Below are positions 8,262-14,044 of a stretch of 16,079 nucleotides of DNA, one piece after another (the stretch's first letter is position 1; each line of letters opens with the position of its first letter). The notes under the pieces were generated by a model. That model was not told the DNA's origin, searched no databases, and was given only the letters and a program-made list of their open reading frames with translations. This DNA is from Bathymodiolus azoricus thioautotrophic gill symbiont (GTDB lineage Bacteria > Pseudomonadota > Gammaproteobacteria > PS1 > Pseudothioglobaceae): positions 1 through 16,079 of the forward strand of contig NZ_CDSC02000112.1 in the NCBI RefSeq assembly GCF_001298715.1. Direction: 5' to 3'. The translations under genes were made by a program, and so were the position numbers.

Positions 8262-9242
8262 ATGTTTAAAAAATTACTAAGAATCTCAATTATCCTTGCA
8301 CTCATCGTTGTTATTTTAGGTGCTTATACACGCCTTGGTGATGCAGGACTAGGCTGCCCAGATTGGCCAACTTGCTATGGGCAGTTAGTCGTTCCAGATG
8401 TGGCAGATGGCACCAAATTTGAAGGCTATGATCGACCCCTTGAAGCTACGAAAGGTTGGAAGGAAATGCTACATCGCTACGCCGCCTCCTTACTAGGATT
8501 GACTATCTTTGTGTTGTTTTTCTTAGCAATCAAGGGACAAACAAAACGCCCACAATCGCTTGGACTACCTGCATTTACCGCTTTTTTTGTGATATTACAA
8601 GGCGCTTTTGGTATGTGGACAGTTACTCTGTTGGTGCACCCTGGTATTGTTACCACGCATCTTATTGGTGGCTTTATTACCACAGCTTTGCTGACATGGT
8701 TATTGCTCAATCAAGGGGAGTCCTCTATTGCCTATAGGCACATTTTAAAAAGACACAAATTCTTATTACTCATAACCTTGGTTGTTTTAAGTGTGCAAAT
8801 TGCGCTTGGCGGTTGGACCTCTACCCACTATGCCGCTTTGTCTTGTGGTGAAGAATTCCCAAAATGCTTAGGATCTTGGTGGCCGACAATGGATTTTACC
8901 AATGCATTATATTGGGGTCCAGTTGGCGTAGAACATAATTATGAATATGGTATATTAGAAAATCCAGCCCGTGCCGCCATTCAAATGATGCACCGCATTG
9001 GCGCGTTAATCACCACACTATTCACTATTGCCTTAATTTATTCGTTTAAAGTTTATCCACACCTGAGGGGGAACCTAACGATGATTGGTAACTTATTAGC
9101 AATACAAGTAACCTTGGGCATTTTAAATGTGGTGTTATCAATACCAATGACAATTGCCACTTTACACAATGCAGTGGCACTATTATTATTACTCAGTATT
9201 ATCGCACTAATACACAAAGTGTTTAAAACGCCATTAGGATAA
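8262..9242 (+). CDS. ctaA: Heme A synthase (CtaA/COX15)
   Basis: A 326-residue, eight-helix membrane enzyme that oxidises the C8 methyl of heme O to a formyl group, giving heme A for the aa3 oxidase. The two-fold pseudo-symmetric family layout is clear. In the first half are GAYTRLGDAGLGCPDWPTC, catalytic Glu E68 with H71 (EMLHRYAA) and H133 (HLIGGF). In the second half are H244 (MHRIGAL) and H302 (LHNAVALLLL). Cysteine pairs C32/C38 and C195/C202 lie in the outer loops. The ATG is the first possible start, because an in-frame TAA lies immediately before it. No Shine-Dalgarno is obvious. It is transcribed away from coxB, and its last 9 bases overlap the 3' end of the convergent DUF2970 gene. 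Confidence 0.96.
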   Translation: MFKKLLRISIILALIVVILGAYTRLGDAGLGCPDWPTCYGQLVVPDVADGTKFEGYDRPLEATKGWKEMLHRYAASLLGLTIFVLFFLAIKGQTKRPQSLGLPAFTAFFVILQGAFGMWTVTLLVHPGIVTTHLIGGFITTALLTWLLLNQGESSIAYRHILKRHKFLLLITLVVLSVQIALGGWTSTHYAALSCGEEFPKCLGSWWPTMDFTNALYWGPVGVEHNYEYGILENPARAAIQMMHRIGALITTLFTIALIYSFKVYPHLRGNLTMIGNLLAIQVTLGILNVVLSIPMTIATLHNAVALLLLLSIIALIHKVFKTPLG

Positions 9243-9428
9243 TACTAGTTTGACAACAGCAATCACCGCACCAATAAAGCCGATGGTCATAATTAAGCCA
9301 ACAATAATATAAGGCCATGGCCCTTGTTTTTCTGTGCGTTCAAAGTCCTTGATAAGGTCTTCTCTTTTACCCACACCAATCATGGCTGAAGTTACTGCTT
9401 TAAATACCTGTCCCAATCCTTTCATCAT
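9234..9428 (-). CDS. DUF2970 small membrane protein
   Basis: A 64-residue protein with an amphipathic N-terminal half (GLGQVFKAVTSAMIGVGKREDLIKDF) and one C-terminal membrane helix (about 41-61). This matches the DUF2970 pattern, in which a conserved SAxxGVGK/R segment precedes the helix. In other proteobacterial cox clusters such genes usually lie between ctaG and coxC; here it has moved to the end of the SCO-like/ctaB operon. Its role is unknown, but its constant association with aa3 genes suggests assembly or stability. It starts one base after the ctaB stop, at one of two adjacent ATGs (9428 or 9425). Its 3' end overlaps ctaA by 9 bases in convergent orientation. Confidence 0.82.
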   Translation of the reverse strand: MMKGLGQVFKAVTSAMIGVGKREDLIKDFERTEKQGPWPYIIVGLIMTIGFIGAVIAVVKLVLS

Positions 9429-9429
9429 T

Positions 9430-10314
9430 CTATCCCAATGTAATTAACCAATAATGGTCAATAAGTAATGCCACAAATAACAACATTAAATAATTAACCG
9501 AAAACATAAAGGTGCGCCAAGCAATTCTATTATCACCTGGATTTTTATAAATTCTAATCGCATATGCCAAAAATATAAAGCCCAAAATTAAAGCTGAAGC
9601 AAGATAAATCAACCCCGACATACCAGACAAATAAGGCAATAAGGTAACCAATATTAACAATATCGTATAAAACAAAATTTGCACCCTAGTATAAGCCAAA
9701 CCATGGGTTACTGGCAACATCGGCACATCAACCTTCCGATACTCTTCCACCCGAAAAATTGCCAATGCCCAAAAATGTGGTGGCGTCCAAACAAATACAA
9801 TCAAAAATAACAACAAAGCATACTCAATATTCTGTGTACCTGCGATTGAAGTCCAACCTAAAATCGGTGGTGCCGCCCCTGCCGCACCGCCAATCACAAT
9901 ATTTTGTGGTGTAGCTCGTTTGAGATACATCGTATAAATCACGGCGTAGCCAATCAAAGAAATAAAAGTCAATATCATAGTAATAGTGTTCACAAATAAC
10001 TGCAAAATACCCAAACCAATCACGCCTAAAAACACACCCCATACCAACGCCTGATTACGACTCACTTTACCTTGTGGCAAAGGTCGCTGGTTGGTGCGAG
10101 ACATTTCAATATCAATTTGTTCATCAACGATATGATTAAACACCGCTGCTGATGCTGATGCCAAACCAATACCAAGAGAGGCAAGCACAACCAATATTAA
10201 GTCAGGAAAATACGGCGCAGGCACTGCCAAAAACATACCAACAACCGCCGTTAGCAATATCAGTGCCACTACTTTAAGTTTGCAAAGTCCGAGTAAGTCG
10301 TTAAGTGATGGCAT
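9430..10314 (-). CDS. ctaB: Protoheme IX farnesyltransferase (heme O synthase)
   Basis: A 294-residue UbiA-superfamily prenyltransferase that attaches farnesyl diphosphate to protoheme to form heme O, the substrate of CtaA. The first Asp-rich motif is N60xxxD64xxxD68 followed by SRTNQRPLP. The cytoplasmic loops YTMYLKRATPQNIVIGGAAGAAPPILGW (127-154) and FWALAIFRVEEYRKVDVPMLPV (181-202) are typical of CyoE/CtaB. About nine membrane helices are expected. The N-terminal signature usually reading TKPKVV is CKLKVV here (11-16), a small departure. It follows the SCO-like gene after 17 bases and is followed by DUF2970, giving a three-gene operon. Confidence 0.96.
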   Translation of the reverse strand: MPSLNDLLGLCKLKVVALILLTAVVGMFLAVPAPYFPDLILVVLASLGIGLASASAAVFNHIVDEQIDIEMSRTNQRPLPQGKVSRNQALVWGVFLGVIGLGILQLFVNTITMILTFISLIGYAVIYTMYLKRATPQNIVIGGAAGAAPPILGWTSIAGTQNIEYALLLFLIVFVWTPPHFWALAIFRVEEYRKVDVPMLPVTHGLAYTRVQILFYTILLILVTLLPYLSGMSGLIYLASALILGFIFLAYAIRIYKNPGDNRIAWRTFMFSVNYLMLLFVALLIDHYWLITLG

Positions 10315-10331
10315 AAGTTTTTCTTTATTGA

Positions 10332-10865
10332 TTAACCAATACGCGAATATTTAAACAAACGCTGAAGGTCTTTAATCACCCGTCTAATCTCTAAAGATTG
10401 CGGATTGTAACGCAACATTACATTGCCCAATGGGTCAATCAAAAACAAACTATTATCTGGGAATTTTCTTAATTTCTGCTGCAATTTATTGCTTGGCTTG
10501 GCAATTAATAAACCTGTTTCTTGTAAATTGCTAGCACCACTAATCAATAATAATCTTTGCACACGACGCATATTGTCATTCATTAAGGTACGGATAGTTT
10601 CCATATCTTTTAGGGTTTTTTCGCAAGCATTATCACAAGCATTTGTTACATAAGCCAGCGTCCACAGTCCTTGCAAATCGCCTTGAATATTCTCAGCAAA
10701 CACCACATCTTGTCTTTGCGTGGTAATAATAGGATTAACAAACTCACCATAATTAACCGTATTACCCGTAAAGGCGGCCGGATTCCAATAGAAAAATGCT
10801 GTGCCCAGTGCAATTGGCAACACAAACGAAGCCAACAACACCCATAATTCTTTTTTAGAATTCAT
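10332..10865 (-). CDS. SCO-like (PA0111-like) thioredoxin-fold cox assembly protein
   Basis: A 177-residue protein with an N-terminal membrane anchor (about 7-27) and a periplasmic thioredoxin-like domain. WTLAYVTNACDNACEKTL (68-85) contains the CxxxC pair C77/C81 in the SCO position, and LFLIDPLGNVMLRY (140-153) matches the end of the fold. In true SCO proteins a copper-binding His precedes that last strand (DH-S/T); here the aligned position is N138 (PDNS). This matches my memory of the PA0111-type membrane protein found in Pseudomonas cox clusters, so it may act on thiols of CuA and not as a copper donor. The start at 10865 has AAGG 6 bases upstream and begins just before the anchor; a 33-residue longer reading has no such support. 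First gene of the operon with ctaB. Confidence 0.8.
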   Translation of the reverse strand: MNSKKELWVLLASFVLPIALGTAFFYWNPAAFTGNTVNYGEFVNPIITTQRQDVVFAENIQGDLQGLWTLAYVTNACDNACEKTLKDMETIRTLMNDNMRRVQRLLLISGASNLQETGLLIAKPSNKLQQKLRKFPDNSLFLIDPLGNVMLRYNPQSLEIRRVIKDLQRLFKYSRIG

Positions 10866-10910
10866 AAAAAACCTTGTTTTCAAAGCACAAAATGATACGC
10901 TAAAGCCTGA

Positions 10911-10937
10911 CTTATATGCTATTTTATGCATTGTCAA
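10911..10937 (-). promoter_or_regulatory. Likely promoter of the SCO-like/ctaB/DUF2970 operon
   Basis: On the minus strand a perfect TTGACA (10937-10932) is followed after 15 bases by TATAAG (10916-10911). The spacing is short, but both hexamers are good and the predicted leader to the start at 10865 is about 40 bases. Confidence 0.55.
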
Positions 10938-10985
10938 CTTAATGTCAGAATACTGTGTAATCAAAATGAAAAAACACTTTCATTA

Positions 10986-11014
10986 TTGGTTCGCTTACGC
11001 TCTCAGTGTATAAT
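10986..11014 (+). promoter_or_regulatory. Likely promoter of the DEAD-box helicase gene
   Basis: A perfect TATAAT at 11009-11014 lies 28 bases before the ATG, with a weak -35 (TTGGTT, 10986-10991) at 17-base spacing. The leader would be only about 21 bases long and has no Shine-Dalgarno sequence. Confidence 0.6.
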
Positions 11015-11042
11015 TGCGCTCTTTCCATATTTATCAACAACT

Positions 11043-12848
11043 ATGTCTGACACCCAAGAAAACAACAAACCACAAGCAAAATTTAGTGATTTAGGTCTAT
11101 CTGATGCTATTTTAAAAGTATTAGATTCCATTGGCTACGAGACTCCTTCACCGATTCAAGAGCAATGTATCGCTTACCTGCTCAATGGTGAGGATGTTAT
11201 TGGTCAGGCGCAAACAGGTACAGGAAAAACGGCAGCCTTTACCTTGCCGTTGATTGACCAGATTGATATAAAACTCAACGCACCACAACTGCTTATCTTG
11301 GCGCCCACACGCGAATTGGCAATTCAAGTCTCAGAAGCGGTGCAAACTTATGCACGAGGCATGAAAGGCTTCCATGTGTTGCCTATTTATGGCGGACAAT
11401 CCTACGATGTGCAGCTGCGCCCGCTCAAGCGTGGCGTTCATGCAGTCGTTGGCACACCAGGTCGTGTGATGGACCATATCAAACGCGGCACTTTAAAACT
11501 GGATAATTTAAAATCATTCGTCTTAGATGAAGCCGACGAAATGCTAAAGATGGGTTTTATCGATGATATTAAATGGGTAATGGAGAGCATCCCAGAAGAG
11601 CGTCAAATCGCCCTATTCTCAGCAACGATGCCATCTGTTATCAAGAAAGTAGCAGAAGAATTCCTCAACCAGCCAAAAATTGTTAAGGTTAAAACCAAAA
11701 CAGAAACAGCAACAACGATTACACAAAAATATTGCATGGTGGGTGGTTTATCACAAAAATTAGAGGCCTTAACTCGCATCCTTGAAGTTATCACTTTTGA
11801 TGCAATGATTATTTTCACGAAAACCAAAACAATGACCATTGAATTGGCAGAAAAACTTTCTGCGCGTGGCTTTTCAGCAGAAGCAATTAATGGTGATATT
11901 CAACAAAGTCAGCGTGAACGCATTATTAATAATTATAAAAAAGGTAAGATTGACATTCTTATCGCTACTGATGTGGCAGCGCGAGGCTTAGATGTTGAGC
12001 GTATCTCACATGTGGTTAATTACGACATTCCCCATGACCCTGAATCTTATGTGCATCGTATTGGTAGAACGGGTCGTGCAGGTCGAACAGGTGAGGCGAT
12101 TTTATTTGTATCAAATCGTGAAAGACGCATGTTAAGCACCATTGAACGGGTTACGCGTCAGAAGATTGCTCCCCTTGAATTGCCAACAGCTAAGATTATT
12201 AATGCCAAGCGTGTTGAAACATTCAAACAAAACATAGCACAAACCATTAACAACCAAAACTTAGAGATATTTGAAAAGCTAGTCGCTGAATTCCAAGCAG
12301 AAAATCCAGAAATTGAATCATCAAAAATTGCTTCTGCATTGGCATTTATCGCACAAGGTAGCGAGCCATTACTCATCTCAGACAAAGTGCAAAGTTTTGG
12401 CAGGGAGCAAATGCAAGGCGAGGCAAAAACACTCTCAACCAAAGCAACACCTCTAAAAGACTATCCACAAATTCCAATGTGTCGCTATCGTATTGAAGTG
12501 GGTAATAACAACAATGTGAAACCTGGAAATATTTTAGGCGCAATTGCAAATGAGGCCGACATGGACAGTGAATATATTGGTTCAATTCAGATTTTTGACG
12601 ATTGCTCAACCATTGATTTACCTGATGAAATGCCTAACGAAGTATTAGAAATGTTGCAAAAAACTGTGGTTTGTGGCAAACGCCTAAATATGACAGAACT
12701 CACTGAAAAGAATAATAAAACAACAACTGGCGGAAATAGACCAAGCAATAAGAAACGCACAACTGGGCGCAAAAAATTCTCCAAAAACCATAAACGAGGC
12801 GATGAAAAAAATAACAGGCGCGGGAAAAAACCTAAATTTTCACGATAA
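11043..12848 (+). CDS. deaD: DEAD-box RNA helicase, DeaD/CsdA type
   Basis: A 601-residue ATP-dependent RNA helicase acting in cytoplasmic RNA unwinding, ribosome assembly and cold adaptation. The order is: Q motif (FSDLGL...PSPIQEQ, 14-40), motif I AQTGTGKT (56-63), PTREL (88-92), TPGR (138-141), DEAD (162-165), SAT (193-195), ATDVAARGLDV (308-318) and HRIGRTGR (338-345). Residues 479-550 (MCRYRIEVGNNNNVKPGNIL onward) form the DbpA-like RNA-binding domain. A Lys/Arg/Asn-rich tail (551-601) follows, as in CsdA; E. coli CsdA is slightly longer. I place the start at 11043 (MSDTQENN). An in-frame ATG 117 bases upstream would put the -10 TATAAT inside the gene and add unrelated sequence. It is followed by a cold-shock gene, which fits a cold role. 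Confidence 0.95.
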   Translation: MSDTQENNKPQAKFSDLGLSDAILKVLDSIGYETPSPIQEQCIAYLLNGEDVIGQAQTGTGKTAAFTLPLIDQIDIKLNAPQLLILAPTRELAIQVSEAVQTYARGMKGFHVLPIYGGQSYDVQLRPLKRGVHAVVGTPGRVMDHIKRGTLKLDNLKSFVLDEADEMLKMGFIDDIKWVMESIPEERQIALFSATMPSVIKKVAEEFLNQPKIVKVKTKTETATTITQKYCMVGGLSQKLEALTRILEVITFDAMIIFTKTKTMTIELAEKLSARGFSAEAINGDIQQSQRERIINNYKKGKIDILIATDVAARGLDVERISHVVNYDIPHDPESYVHRIGRTGRAGRTGEAILFVSNRERRMLSTIERVTRQKIAPLELPTAKIINAKRVETFKQNIAQTINNQNLEIFEKLVAEFQAENPEIESSKIASALAFIAQGSEPLLISDKVQSFGREQMQGEAKTLSTKATPLKDYPQIPMCRYRIEVGNNNNVKPGNILGAIANEADMDSEYIGSIQIFDDCSTIDLPDEMPNEVLEMLQKTVVCGKRLNMTELTEKNNKTTTGGNRPSNKKRTTGRKKFSKNHKRGDEKNNRRGKKPKFSR

Positions 12849-12859
12849 TTTGAAATTTC

Positions 12860-12889
12860 TTTACACAAACGCTCAACTATCATTAAAAT
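12860..12889 (+). promoter_or_regulatory. Likely cspA promoter
   Basis: TTTACA (12860-12865) and TAAAAT (12884-12889), each 5 of 6 to consensus, are separated by 18 bases. Transcription from here would begin near 12896 and give a leader of about 119 bases, as is common for cold-shock genes. Confidence 0.55.
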
Positions 12890-12934
12890 AATAGGCGCTG
12901 GTAAGAATACAGCTGCTGTTTATTGTTATGTGTA

Positions 12935-12951
12935 TTGATGTTCTATATCAA
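12935..12951 (+). repeat. Small inverted repeat in the cspA leader
   Basis: TTGAT (12935-12939) and ATCAA (12947-12951) can pair around the 7-base spacer GTTCTAT. It lies inside the predicted long cspA 5' leader. The stem is only 5 bp and AT-rich, so any role in RNA folding is conjecture. Confidence 0.25.
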
Positions 12952-12968
12952 CTACAAGTTATAAAGGT

Positions 12969-12996
12969 GGTGATTTTTTTTCGGTGATTTTTTTTA
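12969..12996 (+). repeat. Two tandem copies of GGTGATTTTTTTT before cspA
   Basis: GGTGATTTTTTTT occurs at 12969-12981 and again, identically, at 12983-12995. The two copies have a 14-base period and differ only in the final base of the unit (C, then A). The repeat lies in the 5' leader, ending 11 bases before the AGGAG ribosome-binding site. It contains two runs of eight T, prone to slippage. The U-rich RNA could be a cold-shock protein binding site or a temperature-sensitive element; neither is shown. Confidence 0.85.
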
Positions 12997-13014
12997 TAAT
13001 TTATAGGAGACAAA

Positions 13015-13218
13015 ATGTCTACAACAGGAACAGTAAAATGGTTTGACGCAAAAAAAGGTTTTGGTTTTATTGAGCAAGAAAATGGTGACGATGTATTCGT
13101 TCACTTCCGTGCTATTCAAGGTGACGGTTACAAATCACTAGACGAAGGTCAAGAAGTAGAATTCGATTTAGAAGATGGTGACAAAGGTCCACAAGCAGCA
13201 AACGTTTTTCCAAAATAA
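13015..13218 (+). CDS. CspA-family cold-shock protein
   Basis: A 67-residue single cold-shock domain, a five-stranded OB-fold that binds single-stranded RNA and DNA and melts RNA structure. The start [19 protein letters not shown] contains RNP1 (KGFGFI, 14-19), and DVFVHF (26-31) is RNP2. The end, [10 protein letters not shown], is normal for the family. Many paralogues (CspA, CspC, CspD, CspE) look alike, so I give no specific symbol. The start is set by AGGAG 7 bases upstream. A long leader with a tandem repeat precedes it and a strong terminator follows within 25 bases, so it is probably a single-gene transcript, perhaps with some read-through from the helicase gene. Confidence 0.96.
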   Translation: MSTTGTVKWFDAKKGFGFIEQENGDDVFVHFRAIQGDGYKSLDEGQEVEFDLEDGDKGPQAANVFPK

Positions 13219-13237
13219 CACAATTGTTTGTGCATTT

Positions 13238-13265
13238 AAAAACCCAGCTATATGCTGGGTTTTTT
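13238..13265. terminator. Bidirectional rho-independent terminator
   Basis: The stem AACCCAGC (13241-13248) pairs with GCTGGGTT (13254-13261) around a TATAT loop, with six T after it on the plus strand and five A before it (five U on the minus strand). It serves cspA on the plus strand and can also stop the converging carotenoid oxygenase-LytTR operon, which ends at 13286. Confidence 0.92.
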
Positions 13266-13285
13266 ATTAATAAACAAATGAATAC

Positions 13286-14017
13286 CTACATTTTTTTAAA
13301 CAAATGCAGGTAATTACGACTAATAGGAAGTGCTTGAGCATTAGACAAATAAACCATTAATTTATCCTGTTCATTTTTAGAAACTTGACTGATAAAACTT
13401 ATATTAACAATACTACCACGATGAATTTGCCAAAAATAATTAGCATCTAACTGCGTAATTAAAGTTTTAATACCAGTGGTAATTAAATATTCTCTACCTT
13501 TGCTATAAACACAAGTGTATTTTTGTTGTGCTTGAAAATATTCAATCTCTTTTACATTCAGCAAAAATACATTGCCTTTGCTATCAGCTGTTTTAATCCA
13601 GTGCAATTTTTTATGACCAGCACTTAATTTTCTTTTAATTTTATCCAGTGCTTCTTGATTGTCTAAACGACTGAAATACAACCAAGAAATCAAAACAGCA
13701 ACTATACTAAAAAATAAAGCAGGGTAAATGATTGAATAAGTTAAGTCAATGCCAAAAATAAGGCGATGACCAATAAATGCAATCATTAAACCAAGCAACA
13801 AGCCTGTCAAAGAGTGCAAAATAATTTGAGCAATATTATTTAAATACTGTTCAAATGATATCAAAAAATTAGCCCCTAAAACGCTAAGCCCAATACTATG
13901 TGAAATAAATAATAACGAACTAAAGTCAACATCCCCAAGCAATAAAAATAATAATACTGCAACCAGTGTATTAAAGATAAGCGTAATAAACAGTGGTATT
14001 AAAAATTTCTTTTGCAT
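13286..14017 (-). CDS. Membrane-anchored LytTR-domain transcriptional regulator
   Basis: A 243-residue protein in two parts. The N-terminal half has about four membrane helices (roughly 6-28, 35-54, 62-86 and 95-115). A short basic linker (120-138) joins it to a C-terminal LytTR DNA-binding domain (about 139-241) with recognisable landmarks: KGNVFLLNVKEIEYFQAQQKYTCVY, FWQIHRGSIVNISFI (195-209) and LPISRNYLHLF (230-240). There is no receiver domain with its phosphorylated Asp, so this is a one-component, membrane-bound regulator. Its ligand cannot be read from the sequence. It is the last gene of the operon, 27 bases after the carotenoid oxygenase, which suggests that it senses something related to that enzyme's substrate or product, or simply controls the operon. 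It ends just before a bidirectional terminator. Confidence 0.88.
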   Translation of the reverse strand: MQKKFLIPLFITLIFNTLVAVLLFLLLGDVDFSSLLFISHSIGLSVLGANFLISFEQYLNNIAQIILHSLTGLLLGLMIAFIGHRLIFGIDLTYSIIYPALFFSIVAVLISWLYFSRLDNQEALDKIKRKLSAGHKKLHWIKTADSKGNVFLLNVKEIEYFQAQQKYTCVYSKGREYLITTGIKTLITQLDANYFWQIHRGSIVNISFISQVSKNEQDKLMVYLSNAQALPISRNYLHLFKKM

Positions 14018-14044
14018 AGACAGATGATAATAAATATCGTATTT

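Noticed and set aside
9824..10042. Out-of-frame open frame inside ctaB on the same strand
   Set aside because: Its aromatic- and Tyr-rich translation is a frame-shifted reading of the conserved CtaB segment with no start signal.
10926..11042. Longer N-terminus for the DEAD-box helicase starting at 10926
   Set aside because: It adds 39 residues with no family similarity and would place the TATAAT at 11009-11014 inside the gene; the family sequence starts after the ATG at 11043.
11603..12883. Minus-strand open frames opposite the helicase gene (11603-11839, 12158-12442, 12373-12609, 12587-12883)
   Set aside because: They overlap the conserved helicase reading frame, have no start signals, and show low-complexity translations without family features.
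12969..12996. The T-rich tandem repeat as a terminator of the helicase gene
   Set aside because: There is no GC-rich stem before either T-run, so it does not form a rho-independent terminator.
12995..13000. TATAAT directly before cspA as its promoter
   Set aside because: Transcription would begin around 13007, within the AGGAG ribosome-binding site, so it cannot give a translatable message; it arises from the T-rich repeat.
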